From NCBI GenBank assembly GCA_018816345.1, contig JAHIWG010000015.1, positions 1 through 33,821 of the forward strand: a stretch of 33,821 nt of DNA, in the 5' to 3' direction. This document shows, piece by piece, positions 15,597 to 24,540 of this stretch. The notes below the pieces were generated by a model. It did no database searches. It was not told where the DNA came from and saw nothing but the letters and a program-made list of their open reading frames with translations. A program made the translations under genes and the position numbers. How positions within the stretch are numbered: the first letter of the stretch is position 1; every line of letters starts with the position of its first letter. This stretch comes from Spirochaetota bacterium. Lineage in GTDB: Bacteria; Spirochaetota; Spirochaetia; Treponematales; UBA12059.

Positions 15597-15602
15597 AATT
15601 GC

Positions 15603-16790
15603 ATGAAGCGTACGAAGCGCCCGATGAGCCTCGTAATCTTTCCTCTTATCTACCTCGCCGCCCCGGCCGCCGTCATAATCCAGGCCGCCGCGGTCAACAT
15701 GGTGCCGCTAAGCGGGCCCGGCAGCCTATTCTCCAGGCTGGGCTTCCTCGACGCGCTGGTACTGCTCTGCTACCCCGTATCGGCGCTCGCCATCCTATCG
15801 GTACGGCGGGCGGGCTGGTGGATATTCATAGCCGCCTCGTCTTGGCTCATAGCAAACAACGTGGCGGCCTTCGCGCTCAACCCGCTCGTTTCGCCCTTGT
15901 CGACGCTTCTATTCGACGCGGCGCTCGTCGCGGCGGCGGCTATGTTCTTCCGCCGGCACGCGATAGCGCCGTATTTCAATCCGCGGCTCCGGCCCTGGGA
16001 AAGCCCGCCGCGCTACCGCCTCGACGTATCGGCGGCGATCGCCATAGACGGCGCCGAGACGCCTATTCGGGTCGTCGACCTATCGCGAGGAGGCGCCTTC
16101 GCGGTCCCGCTGGCCCTCCCGGCGCCGCGCGTCGGCACTCACGGGGAGTTCAGCCTCAGGGTCGCCGGCGCCGCGTACCGTATACCCGCCGCGGTCGTCC
16201 GCCGCCAGGCCATGCCCTCGGGCGATACCGGCTACGGGATCATGTTCACCGGCGGGCGCGGCCTCGAGTCGGTAACCGAGGCGATGGAGGCCAGCCTACG
16301 CGGCCTGCCGCTCGACCCCGTCCCGGTCGGCGCCGACCAACGCGCCTCGCGCCGTTTCTCTTTCATGCCGGCAATGACCATAGAGGCGGCCGGGCCCTCG
16401 GCCTCGCCTACCGCGGCCTCGCTCGACGACCTGTCCCGCGGAGGGCTCGCGGCGCGCGTACTGTCCGGAGACCTAGAGGGCGAGGCCGCGATCGCCGCCG
16501 GCGCCGCCGCGGTAGCGGTCCTAGAAGGCCGCCGGGCGCTGCGCTTACCCGGGACCGTCGCCTGGTCCCACGAGGAAGGAGGCGCGACGCGTTTCGGCCT
16601 CCGTTTCGGGCGGCTGGATAGGAGGAGCAGGACTACCTTAAGACGATATCTACGATTCCTCCGGCGCGTGGGGGCCGAGGAGCGCATGCCCGACCCGGCC
16701 GCCATGGAAGCCGTGCTCGAGGAGACTCTGGAGCGCAGCCCGTACCGGGCCGTCGCCTGGTTCAGGCGCAGATTAGGCCTACGCTCCTAG
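15603..16790 (+). CDS. Membrane protein with two PilZ domains
   Basis: A 395-residue protein. Residues 8-116 hold about four membrane helices. Two cytoplasmic PilZ-type domains follow, each with the c-di-GMP signature of an Arg-rich entry and a D/NxSxxG turn: RYR (137-139) with DLSRGG (159-164), and RRFSF (250-254) with DLSRGG (276-281). PilZ domains bind cyclic di-GMP and pass the signal to partners, often controlling motility or envelope functions. Having both motifs intact suggests two ligand sites. The first start at 15603 is preferred because it sits where transcription should begin; a second Met is residue 8. It stands alone, divergent from the C25-like gene. Confidence 0.85.
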   Translation: MKRTKRPMSLVIFPLIYLAAPAAVIIQAAAVNMVPLSGPGSLFSRLGFLDALVLLCYPVSALAILSVRRAGWWIFIAASSWLIANNVAAFALNPLVSPLSTLLFDAALVAAAAMFFRRHAIAPYFNPRLRPWESPPRYRLDVSAAIAIDGAETPIRVVDLSRGGAFAVPLALPAPRVGTHGEFSLRVAGAAYRIPAAVVRRQAMPSGDTGYGIMFTGGRGLESVTEAMEASLRGLPLDPVPVGADQRASRRFSFMPAMTIEAAGPSASPTAASLDDLSRGGLAARVLSGDLEGEAAIAAGAAAVAVLEGRRALRLPGTVAWSHEEGGATRFGLRFGRLDRRSRTTLRRYLRFLRRVGAEERMPDPAAMEAVLEETLERSPYRAVAWFRRRLGLRS

Positions 16791-16877
16791 CGCGGCATCC
16801 GAGGCCTAGCGCGAGTACCGTCGACCGGCCTCGTCGTCCAGCCTCTCGCCTCGCCGACTGTTTCGCCGAAGGCCCTA

Positions 16878-16920
16878 GTCAACACAAAAGGTTGACATAT
16901 ACGCAACAGCGTTGTACGGT
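16878..16920 (+). promoter_or_regulatory. Promoter with overlapping operator-like dyads
   Basis: A perfect -35 hexamer TTGACA lies at 16892-16897, with a poor -10 (TACGGT, 16915-16920) after 17 bases. Two dyads overlap it: GTCAAC-7-GTTGAC (16878-16896) covers the -35, and CAAC-agc-GTTG (16904-16914) lies in the spacer. They share the CAAC/GTTG half-site, as expected for one dimeric repressor bound twice. The weak -10 suggests low basal expression. It drives the hydrolase gene starting at 16957. Confidence 0.5.
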
Positions 16921-16956
16921 CGATTATAGTACCAGTCCCTTGGGGAGGCTCCAATC

Positions 16957-18882
16957 ATGGACAAGGCATTGAAAGCCGCGCGCAGGCGTTACGGCCTCGC
17001 GTTCCTAGCCTGCATCGCCGCCGCGGCCGCCGCCCTCGCCGTGGCCGCCTACCTGGAGTCGGGCTTCGGCTCGGTAGAGGTCGCTAAGGTCAGGATCCCC
17101 ATAACGACGAGCGACGGCGCCTCGGCCTACATTCCCGGCAAGCTATACCGACCGCTATCCGCCCGATCCGCGACGCCGGCTCCTGCGGTACTAGCCCTGC
17201 ACGGCTACCAGAACGACAAGGACACCTCGGCCGCGTACGCGATGGAGCTGGCCCGACGCGGTATCGTCGCCCTGACGATAGACCAGTTCGGCCACGGCGC
17301 CAATCCCGTAGGCCTCCGAGAGCGCGGCTACGACGAGGCGAAAGGCGGCCCGGCGCGCTTCAAGCTATTCATGAGCTTCTCCAGGCTGAACGGCGACGGG
17401 GTCCCCGGGATAGTCGACTCCTCGATGGGGGCTAGCCGGGCGTTCCGGTGGCTGGCGGGGCTCGAGTTCGTGCGGGCCGACCGAATAGGGCTTACCGGCC
17501 ACTCGATGGGAACATGGAGCGCCGTGACCGCGGCCTTGGAGAACCCGACCCACGCCGCCGTGGTCCTGCAGTGCGGCGAGGCCTACGGCCCCGTCCGCGA
17601 CGAGGCCGGCGCGGTCCGGCTCAAGAACGTACTAATGCTGCAGGCGCGCTTCGAAGAGTTCGATTATTTCCGCGATTACGCGCTGACGACCGGCGCGCTG
17701 AACCAGACGGAGAAGCGCTACAAGACCTTCGCCGGGCAGGACGGCCCGATCGAATGGAACCGGACCTACGGGGACTTCGCCGACGGCAGCGCGCGCCGGA
17801 TGGAGCTCCTCGAGACGGTCCACCGCGGAGTGACCCATAGCGGCGCGGGCATGTCGGCGGCCATGGACTGGCTCGTCCGCGCCCTCCGCGCCGATACCGG
17901 GCTCGATTCCCGGGACCTCGTCTTCTTAGCGAGGGAGCTGCTCCTCGGCGCCGGGCTCGTGATAGCGGCCCTGTCCCTGATGCCGCTATGCTCGTTGCTC
18001 CTGTCCACGAGGTTCTTCGCCTCGGTCGCGCGCCCGCTCCCCGGGCGCTACGTAGCGTCCCGCGCTAGCTGGAGGAAGAACGCCGCGATAAGCGTAGCGC
18101 TCAGCGCCCTCCTCTACCCCTTCCTGACGCAGCTGGGCCACGGCCTCTTCCCGTACCCCGACGGCGTCTTCAAGACGCTGATGGCGGGCGGCCTGATACT
18201 CTGGCTCGACGCTCTCGCCGTCATCGCCTTCCTTACCTTCATCCGCTGGTACCGGAAAGGCGAGGGAAGGAGGCTCGGCGTTACCCTGTACGACCTCGGG
18301 GTATCGTTCGCCGAGGGGGAAACCGGCATAGACTGGGCCGCGATAGGCAAGATCGTCTTGATGGCGATCATCATGTTCTCGTCGCTCTACGCGCTGAACG
18401 CCCTTTCCTATGCCGTCCTCTCGACCGACCTCAGGTTCATCTGGCCCTTCTTAAGGCCGTTCACCCCGGGGAGATTCCTGCAGTTCCTGCTGTACCTGCC
18501 GTTCTTCCTCGCGTTCTTCCTGATGAACGGCGGCGTCAGGCTATTCGGCCAGATGCGCCTCCCGGAAGCCGGGGGCCCGGCCAGGACGCAGTGGGTATGG
18601 TGGGCAAAGAACGTGACGGTGATGCTCGGCGGGCTCGTTATCGTCGCCGTATTCGAGTACGCGCCCTTCTTCCTCGGCTTCGGGACCGGATGGGCGCTCT
18701 TAGGTCTATCGCTGTTCGACGGGCCCTTCATGAGCGCCTTGGTACTGATAATCCCGCAGTTCTTCGTGCTTTTCTTCGTCGCGACGTACTGCTTCAGGAA
18801 GACGGGCACCGTCTACCTGGGCTCCCTCGTAACGGCGATGATGGTAGCCTGGATCACCTGCGGCGGGGCCGCGTACTTCTAG
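16957..18882 (+). CDS. Alpha/beta hydrolase fused to a multi-pass membrane domain
   Basis: A 641-residue two-part protein. An N-terminal membrane anchor (12-32) is followed by an alpha/beta hydrolase domain (about 40-310). His82 in LALHGYQND marks the oxyanion region, Ser183 in GLTGHSMGTWSA is the nucleophile and His294 in GVTHSG is a likely catalytic His. The C-terminal half (about 322-641) has roughly eight hydrophobic helices and no transporter motif I know. The hydrolase part resembles dienelactone hydrolase/prolyl-oligopeptidase-like esterases and should face the periplasm if the N-terminal segment is a signal anchor. GGGAGG lies eight bases before the ATG. It is a single-gene unit with dyads over its promoter. 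Substrate is unknown; a lipid or cell-wall ester is a guess. Confidence 0.8.
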   Translation: MDKALKAARRRYGLAFLACIAAAAAALAVAAYLESGFGSVEVAKVRIPITTSDGASAYIPGKLYRPLSARSATPAPAVLALHGYQNDKDTSAAYAMELARRGIVALTIDQFGHGANPVGLRERGYDEAKGGPARFKLFMSFSRLNGDGVPGIVDSSMGASRAFRWLAGLEFVRADRIGLTGHSMGTWSAVTAALENPTHAAVVLQCGEAYGPVRDEAGAVRLKNVLMLQARFEEFDYFRDYALTTGALNQTEKRYKTFAGQDGPIEWNRTYGDFADGSARRMELLETVHRGVTHSGAGMSAAMDWLVRALRADTGLDSRDLVFLARELLLGAGLVIAALSLMPLCSLLLSTRFFASVARPLPGRYVASRASWRKNAAISVALSALLYPFLTQLGHGLFPYPDGVFKTLMAGGLILWLDALAVIAFLTFIRWYRKGEGRRLGVTLYDLGVSFAEGETGIDWAAIGKIVLMAIIMFSSLYALNALSYAVLSTDLRFIWPFLRPFTPGRFLQFLLYLPFFLAFFLMNGGVRLFGQMRLPEAGGPARTQWVWWAKNVTVMLGGLVIVAVFEYAPFFLGFGTGWALLGLSLFDGPFMSALVLIIPQFFVLFFVATYCFRKTGTVYLGSLVTAMMVAWITCGGAAYF

Positions 18883-18897
18883 GCTGGACGCCCCGCG

Positions 18898-20100
18898 TCA
18901 GTCGCACGAAACGAGGGCGGCGAGGCCGCCCTCCGAGGTTTCCTTGTAGATCTTAGGAAGGTCGTTGCCCGTGCGGTTCATCGTCTCCACTATCGTGTCG
19001 AAGCCTATCCTATGGCGCCCGTCCGACAGGAGCGCGTAGGTATTGGCGTCCAGAGCGCGGGACGCCGCGAAGGCGTTGCGCTCTATGCACGGAATCTGCA
19101 CGAGCCCTCCTACCGGGTCGCAGGTCAGGCCGAGGTGGTGCTCCAGGCCCATCTCGGCGGCGTACTCTATCTGGTTAGGCGTGCCGCCGAACAGCTGGGC
19201 GGCGGCCGCCGCGGCCATGGCGCAGGCGGTGCCTATCTCGCCCTGGCATCCGACCTGCGCCCCGGAGATGGAGGCGTTATGCTTTACCAAGTTGCCTACG
19301 AGGCCCGCGGTCGCTATCGCCCTGAGTATCTTGGCGTCGGAGAAGCCTCTCTGGGTAGCCATGCCGTACAGCACGCCGGGCAGGACGCCGCAGGAACCGC
19401 AGGTCGGCGCGGTGACGACGCGGCCGCCCGCGGCGTTCTCCTCGGCCACGGCCAGGGCGAAGGCGTACAGCATCGAGCGACGCTTGAGCGAGCCGCGGAA
19501 GCCCTGCGCGCGCTCGAAATACGACGAGGCCTTGCGCGGAAGCCGCAGCCCGCCGGGGAGCACGCCCTCCGCCTCTATGCCGCGCTCGACCGCGGCGCGC
19601 ATCGCCGCCCAGGCCTCTCCCAGGTGGTCCCATAGGCCAGGCCCCTCGCGCTCCTCGACGTATTCCCAGAAGGTCTGGCCCGTCCTATGCAGCCGCGCGA
19701 GTATGTCGCCCATCGTCGTAGCCTCGTAGATAGCCGCCACCGTCGCGATAGGCGCGCCCTCCTCGACTATCTTGCCGCCCCCGACGCTATAGACCGTACG
19801 CTCGGCCAGTATCGATCCGTCGGCCGCCAGGGCCCGGAGGCTCATGGCGTTAGTATGGAACGGCTTCATGACGTCGGGCCGCCACTCGATGGCCAGCGGC
19901 CTCGGCGAGAAGGCCGCCGATATGGCGACGTCGGTCAGGTGGCCGCGGCCGGTCGCCGCGAGGCTCCCGTACAGCGTAGCGCCGAAGGAGGCGGCTTCCC
20001 CGTTATCGTCGGAGAAGCGCTCCGCGGCGGCGCGCGGCCCCATCGTATGGCTGGACGACGGCCCGAAGCCTATCCTGTAGATATCCCTGATAGTCTCCAT
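18898..20100 (-). CDS. sdaA: L-serine ammonia-lyase, iron-sulfur type, single chain
   Basis: A 400-residue enzyme that deaminates L-serine to pyruvate and ammonia with a 4Fe-4S cluster. The N-terminal motif IYRIGFGPSSSHTMGP and the APTCGSCGVLPG motif are typical. Counting from the ATG, Cys285, Cys327 and Cys338 show the 42- and 11-residue spacing of the cluster ligands known in the Legionella enzyme. A cysteine is also the penultimate residue (SCD end), as in that enzyme, where it occupies the fourth iron site. The ATG at 20100 has GGGAGG six bases upstream; a GTG just before it is possible but too close. metK ends 40 bases upstream on the same strand, so co-transcription is possible. Confidence 0.94.
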   Translation of the reverse strand: METIRDIYRIGFGPSSSHTMGPRAAAERFSDDNGEAASFGATLYGSLAATGRGHLTDVAISAAFSPRPLAIEWRPDVMKPFHTNAMSLRALAADGSILAERTVYSVGGGKIVEEGAPIATVAAIYEATTMGDILARLHRTGQTFWEYVEEREGPGLWDHLGEAWAAMRAAVERGIEAEGVLPGGLRLPRKASSYFERAQGFRGSLKRRSMLYAFALAVAEENAAGGRVVTAPTCGSCGVLPGVLYGMATQRGFSDAKILRAIATAGLVGNLVKHNASISGAQVGCQGEIGTACAMAAAAAAQLFGGTPNQIEYAAEMGLEHHLGLTCDPVGGLVQIPCIERNAFAASRALDANTYALLSDGRHRIGFDTIVETMNRTGNDLPKIYKETSEGGLAALVSCD

Positions 20101-20140
20101 CACCGGCCTCCCGCCTCGATTGATCCCGCGCCGCGTCGGC

Positions 20141-21310
20141 CTAGCGGATAGACGCCTTGAGCTCGGCGGCCTTGTCGGTCTTCTCCCACGGGAAGCCGTC
20201 GCGGCCGAAATGGCCGTACGAAGCGGTGCGGAGGTAGATCGGCGCCTTGAGCCCGAGCGTCCTCACGATGCCGGCCGGGGACAGGTCGAAGGTCTTCCTT
20301 ACGGCGGCCGCGATGGCGTCCTCGTCGGCCATGCCGGTGCCGAACGTCTCGAGCATCACCGACACGGGGAAGGGCACGCCGATGGCGTACGCTAGCTGCA
20401 CCTCGCAGCGTTCCGCCAGCCCGGCCGCGACCACATTCTTGGCGACGTAGCGCGCCATATACGCGGCCGAGCGGTCCACCTTGGACGGGTCCTTGCCGGA
20501 GAAGGCGCCGCCGCCGTGGCGTCCCATGCCGCCGTAGGTGTCGACGATGATCTTGCGGCCGGTCAGCCCCGAGTCGCCCATGGGCCCGCCCACGACGAAG
20601 CGCCCGGTAGGGTTCACGTAGTACTTGGTATCGGCGTCCAGGAGCCCGGACGGGCCAAGGACCGGCTTTATTATGCTCTCTATTACGGCTTCCTTAAGCT
20701 CGCCGTAGGGGATATCGGGATCGTGCTGGTGCGATACGACTATCGCGTCGGCCCGGATCGGCTTATGGCCGTCGTATTCCAGGGTCACCTGGCTCTTCGA
20801 GTCGGGCCGCAGCCAGGGCAGCTCCTTCGACTTGCGGAGGTCCCTCGCGCGGAGCAGGAGCTTATGCGCGTACATTATGGGCGCGGGCATGAGCTCCGGC
20901 GTCTCGTCGCACGCGAAGCCGAACATCATGCCCTGGTCGCCCGCGCCCTGCTGGCCCTCGTACTCCTTGAGGCCGTGCCCCTCCACGCCCTGGTTAATAT
21001 CCTGGGACTGGGAATGGATGGTATTGAGGATGGCCATCGACTCGTAGTCTATGCCGTAGTCGGGATCGGTGTAGCCTATCTCCTTGACGACGTCGCGGAC
21101 GAGGGTCTGGATGTCCACGTAGGTATCGGTCGTGATCTCCCCGCCCACGAGCACCATGCCCGTAGTCGCGAAGCATTCGCAGGCGACATGGCTCTCCGGG
21201 TCGTCCCTGAGGCACGAGTCCAGCACCGCGTCCGATATCTGGTCGCAGAGCTTGTCCGGATGGCCTTCGCCGACGGACTCCGAGGTGAATAGCTTTCGCT
21301 TGTCTGACAT
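20141..21310 (-). CDS. metK: S-adenosylmethionine synthetase
   Basis: A 389-residue enzyme that makes S-adenosylmethionine from methionine and ATP. Signatures are [19 protein letters not shown] at the N-terminus, [20 protein letters not shown] and the phosphate loop [19 protein letters not shown]. Length is standard. The ATG at 21310 has GGGAGG eight bases upstream; the longer in-frame start at 21376 adds residues that do not fit the family. The leader has a 5 bp hairpin with a TTCGG loop (21345-21359), but I see no SAM riboswitch fold. glpK diverges from it across 217 bases, and sdaA follows downstream. Confidence 0.97.
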   Translation of the reverse strand: MSDKRKLFTSESVGEGHPDKLCDQISDAVLDSCLRDDPESHVACECFATTGMVLVGGEITTDTYVDIQTLVRDVVKEIGYTDPDYGIDYESMAILNTIHSQSQDINQGVEGHGLKEYEGQQGAGDQGMMFGFACDETPELMPAPIMYAHKLLLRARDLRKSKELPWLRPDSKSQVTLEYDGHKPIRADAIVVSHQHDPDIPYGELKEAVIESIIKPVLGPSGLLDADTKYYVNPTGRFVVGGPMGDSGLTGRKIIVDTYGGMGRHGGGAFSGKDPSKVDRSAAYMARYVAKNVVAAGLAERCEVQLAYAIGVPFPVSVMLETFGTGMADEDAIAAAVRKTFDLSPAGIVRTLGLKAPIYLRTASYGHFGRDGFPWEKTDKAAELKASIR

Positions 21311-21439
21311 AAGGGGTTCCTCCCTTTTAGCTGAATTCCTCGCCCGGGCCCGAAGCCCGCAGCGAACCGCCCGCAATACGGAATAAATCGGCGGAGCGCG
21401 GCCGCAACTACGAGCCGACGCGCTTATTAAGTATCATGA

Positions 21440-21496
21440 AAAACGGGCGATTCTTCAATAGCCCCGTTTTACAAACCGGAGAATCGGCCCTATACT
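21440..21496 (+). promoter_or_regulatory. glpK promoter with operator-like dyad
   Basis: TTTACA (21468-21473), a 17-base spacer and TATACT (21491-21496) make a strong sigma-70 promoter, with the ATG 32 bases beyond. An inverted repeat AAAACGGG (21440-21447) and CCCGTTTT (21463-21470) has a 15-base spacer, and its right arm overlaps the -35. A bound repressor there would block the promoter. The dyad lies between two divergent genes, so it is unlikely to be a terminator. It is not an obvious GlpR-type site. Confidence 0.65.
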
Positions 21497-21527
21497 GACC
21501 GAACATCTAGGACACCGGAGCTTCGTC

Positions 21528-23018
21528 ATGCAGCAGAACGATACCTACATCCTCGCTCTCGACCAGGGAACCACGTCGTCCCGCGCGATCGTCTTCAACC
21601 AGAACGGCATAGTCATAGGCATCAAGCAGATACCCTTCAACCAGATATACCCGAAGCCGGGCTGGGTAGAGCACGACCCCTTCGAGATATGGCAGACCCA
21701 GTACGACGCGGCCGTCGGGGCCATAGACGCCGCCCAGATCATGCCGTCCCAGATAGCGGCCATAGGCATCACCAACCAGCGCGAGACCACGGTCGTCTGG
21801 GACAAGCATACGGGGAAGCCCGTGCATAACGCCATCGTCTGGCAGTGCAGGCGCTCGTCGTCGATATGCCAGGAGCTCAAGGCCATGGGCTTCGAGAAGG
21901 AGATCCGCTCAAGGACGGGGCTCCTCCTGGATCCGTACTTCTCGGGCACGAAGCTCGTCTGGATGTTCAAGGAGATCCCCGGGCTCCGAGAGAGGGCCGA
22001 GCGAGGCGACCTCATGTTCGGCACCGTCGACTCCTGGCTGATATATAACCTTACCGGGAAGCACGTCACCGACGCCACCAACGCCAGCCGCACGCTCCTT
22101 TTCAATATACACGAGGGGCGATGGGACCAGGACATCCTCAAGATGCTCAAGATACCCGCGGCCATACTGCCCGAGGTCAAGGCCAGCTCCGACGACTTCG
22201 GCTATACGCGGAAGGACCTGTTCGGCTGCGAGATCCCGGTCACCGGCTGCGCGGGAGACCAGCAGGCGGCCCTCTTCGGCCACGCCTGCTTCGAGGTGGG
22301 CGCCAGCAAGAACACCTACGGCACCGGCTGCTTCGCCCTGATGAACACCGGGGCGACCCCGGTCGAGTCTAAGCACAACCTCCTGACGACCGTCGCCTGG
22401 GACCTGGGCAAGGGCTACACCTACGCGCTCGAGGGCTCGGTCTTCATAGCCGGCGCGGTGATCCAGTGGCTCCGCGACGAGATGCGCGTGCTGTCGGACT
22501 CGGCGGAGAGCGAGCGCCTGGCCCGCATGGTCAAGGACACGGGCGGCGTCGTCATGGTGCCCGCCTTCGTCGGCATGGGCGCCCCGTACTGGGACCCGGA
22601 GGCCCGGGGCGCGACCCTCGGCGTCACCCGCGGCACGACGAAGGCCCACTTCGTCCGCGCCGCCATCGAGTCCATCGCCTACCAGTCGCGGGACCTGCTC
22701 GTCGCCATGGAGCGCGATTCCGGCGCGGCCATACCCTTCATCAAGGCCGACGGCGGCGCCAGCGCGAACAGCTTCCTCATGCAGTTCCAGGCCGACATAC
22801 TCGACAAGCCCGTGATCCTGCCCGAGGTCGGGGAGGTCACCGCCCTCGGCGCCGCCTACCTGGCCGGGCTCAAGATAGGCTATTGGTCCAGCATGGAGGA
22901 AGTGGAGCGCAACTGGCGGCGCAAGCGGGACTTCATGCCGGAGATGGCCGGCGAGACCCGTAGCCGCCTGCTCGAGCGGTGGGCGAAGGCGGTCGAGGTC
23001 ACGCGGCTCTTCAAGTAG
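21528..23018 (+). CDS. glpK: Glycerol kinase
   Basis: A 496-residue FGGY-family kinase that phosphorylates glycerol to glycerol 3-phosphate. The phosphate-binding DQGTTSSR loop is at residues 12-19; WQCRR and the substrate region GTVDSWLIYNLTG, GDQQAALFGHACF and GTGCFALMNTG follow in order, and DGGASANSFLMQFQAD is the adenosine motif. Length is normal. GGAG lies seven bases before the ATG. No glpF or glpD is adjacent, so it stands alone under its own promoter. It is highly conserved and can serve for species placement. Isoleucine is coded mostly by ATA here. Confidence 0.97.
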   Translation: MQQNDTYILALDQGTTSSRAIVFNQNGIVIGIKQIPFNQIYPKPGWVEHDPFEIWQTQYDAAVGAIDAAQIMPSQIAAIGITNQRETTVVWDKHTGKPVHNAIVWQCRRSSSICQELKAMGFEKEIRSRTGLLLDPYFSGTKLVWMFKEIPGLRERAERGDLMFGTVDSWLIYNLTGKHVTDATNASRTLLFNIHEGRWDQDILKMLKIPAAILPEVKASSDDFGYTRKDLFGCEIPVTGCAGDQQAALFGHACFEVGASKNTYGTGCFALMNTGATPVESKHNLLTTVAWDLGKGYTYALEGSVFIAGAVIQWLRDEMRVLSDSAESERLARMVKDTGGVVMVPAFVGMGAPYWDPEARGATLGVTRGTTKAHFVRAAIESIAYQSRDLLVAMERDSGAAIPFIKADGGASANSFLMQFQADILDKPVILPEVGEVTALGAAYLAGLKIGYWSSMEEVERNWRRKRDFMPEMAGETRSRLLERWAKAVEVTRLFK

Positions 23019-23019
23019 G

Positions 23020-24540
23020 CTAGCGCCCGGCCGCTCCCACCACGGCCTCGAGGGCCATGAGCGACGAGCGGTACTCGGCGAGGGTCCCGTAGGCCTCGGC
23101 GAGCCCGCCGAGCGCCTCTATCATCAGCGACAGGTACTCGGACTCCGAGCCCGCTCCCGCCTGGATGGTCGCGCGCATCTGCGCGAGGTCCGCGGCCCAG
23201 CCGTCCTGCCTGAGCGCCGCGTACTCCAGCCTGGCCTTCCCCAGCTCTATGCCCAGGAAGGTCTCCCTGACGTAGGCCCGTATGGAGCGCTCGGCGTCGG
23301 CCTTCTGGGCCTCGGCCTCGGCTAGCTGGGCCCTCGCCTTGGCCGCCTCGCCCGACTTCACCGCGTTCCCGAATATGTTGCCCGAGGTGCCTAGGCTGAA
23401 CGTCAGCTGGTAGTCGTCCTGGCCGTACCAATCGGTCTCCAGGAAGGGGAAGCGCGGGCCGCCGTAGGATAGCTCTACCCGTAGGCCGATGTCCGGCAGG
23501 CCCTTGGCCTCCTTCTCCGCGAGGTCCCGGAGGCCGCGCTTCGCGTCTAGCATAGCGGAGACCAGGGCCAGGTCGTAGCTGCCCTCCATGGCCAGGGCCT
23601 GGGCCTCGGGCTCGGCCCAACGGGGCGCGCCGGCCGCCGGTACGCCCAGGAGGAGCTCCCCGGAAGAAAGGGCGCGCAGGCCGGCCATGGACGCGAGCTC
23701 CGAGACGAGGCGATCCCGCTTCTCGTCGAGCTTAACCGCGGCTATGCCTATCTCCTTGAGCTTGATACGCGCGCTCGCGAGGTCAGCCGGGGTCAGGAAG
23801 CCCGCGGCCGCGCTCTTCTCGGCTATGTCCACGAGCCTCGCGCCTATCCTGGCCTGCAGGTCCAGGATCCCGCCCGCGCGGCCCAGATAGCAGAGCGCGT
23901 CCCAGCTGGCGCGCAACTTAACCGCCAGCTCGCGCTCGGCCTTGCTCCTCTGTAGCGATGCCGCGCCGAGCCCCGCGCGCGCCAGGTCCACGCCCAGCGC
24001 TATCTTGCCCCAGGTATACAGCGGCACCTCGCCGATAAGCTTGAAATTATACTGGGTGCTCTCCATGCCCTTGTAGATGATGACGTCCCGCGGCGGCACG
24101 GCCACGCCCTGGAAATCGCCTAGCTGCCCCGCCGTCAGCGTAATCGGCCCGAGCGGGTTGCCTATGTAGCTCCCCGACGTCTCCGCCTTCAGGGTAGGCA
24201 GGCGCCGCGCCTTGGCCCCGACGAAGTCCGCCTCGGCCGCGGCCTCCGACTCCATGGCCGCCCTGAGCCCGGGGTTGCCGCTCGCCGCCAGCGCCAGGAG
24301 GTCTTCCAGCGAGTAAGGCGCCTCGGGCGAGCCTCCCGCCCGCGCCGTCGTCAGCCTGGACAGGGCCTGCGTCGGCTCCAAGGGAGCGCTAAAGTCTATA
24401 GCCTCCCCGTACGCCGCCACCGCCGCCTCGTACTCCGAGGCGAACGGGTCGGCGGGGAGGCCGCCCGCGCTTTGTGCGAAGGCTGACAAAACAAATATTT
24501 GAAACATCGTTAACACAGTGACTAGCTTGCTGTTAATCAT
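23020..24540 (-). CDS. TolC-family outer-membrane efflux protein
   Basis: A 506-residue protein with a signal peptide (MINSKLVTVLTMFQIFVLSAFA, cut before Gln23). Two long helical repeats of the outer-membrane efflux protein type follow; the conserved entry is YSLEDLLALAASGNPGLRAAMESEAAAEADFVGAKARRLPTLKAE (the usual L..A...NP.L......AA....A....LP). It should trimerise as the exit duct of the RND pump encoded upstream. Its ATG overlaps the stop of the Ig-like lipoprotein gene (ATGA), so it is translationally coupled. The bases coding its signal peptide are clearly AT-richer than the rest of the gene. It is the last gene of the operon, convergent with glpK with one base between the stops. Confidence 0.9.
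   Translation of the reverse strand: MINSKLVTVLTMFQIFVLSAFAQSAGGLPADPFASEYEAAVAAYGEAIDFSAPLEPTQALSRLTTARAGGSPEAPYSLEDLLALAASGNPGLRAAMESEAAAEADFVGAKARRLPTLKAETSGSYIGNPLGPITLTAGQLGDFQGVAVPPRDVIIYKGMESTQYNFKLIGEVPLYTWGKIALGVDLARAGLGAASLQRSKAERELAVKLRASWDALCYLGRAGGILDLQARIGARLVDIAEKSAAAGFLTPADLASARIKLKEIGIAAVKLDEKRDRLVSELASMAGLRALSSGELLLGVPAAGAPRWAEPEAQALAMEGSYDLALVSAMLDAKRGLRDLAEKEAKGLPDIGLRVELSYGGPRFPFLETDWYGQDDYQLTFSLGTSGNIFGNAVKSGEAAKARAQLAEAEAQKADAERSIRAYVRETFLGIELGKARLEYAALRQDGWAADLAQMRATIQAGAGSESEYLSLMIEALGGLAEAYGTLAEYRSSLMALEAVVGAAGR

Noticed and set aside
20516-21292. Plus-strand open frame of 258 codons
   Set aside because: It is the shadow of metK on the other strand and matches no family.
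21311-21439. Possible SAM riboswitch in the metK leader
   Set aside because: There is only a short 5 bp hairpin with a TTCGG loop; the multi-helix cores of SAM riboswitch classes are not visible.
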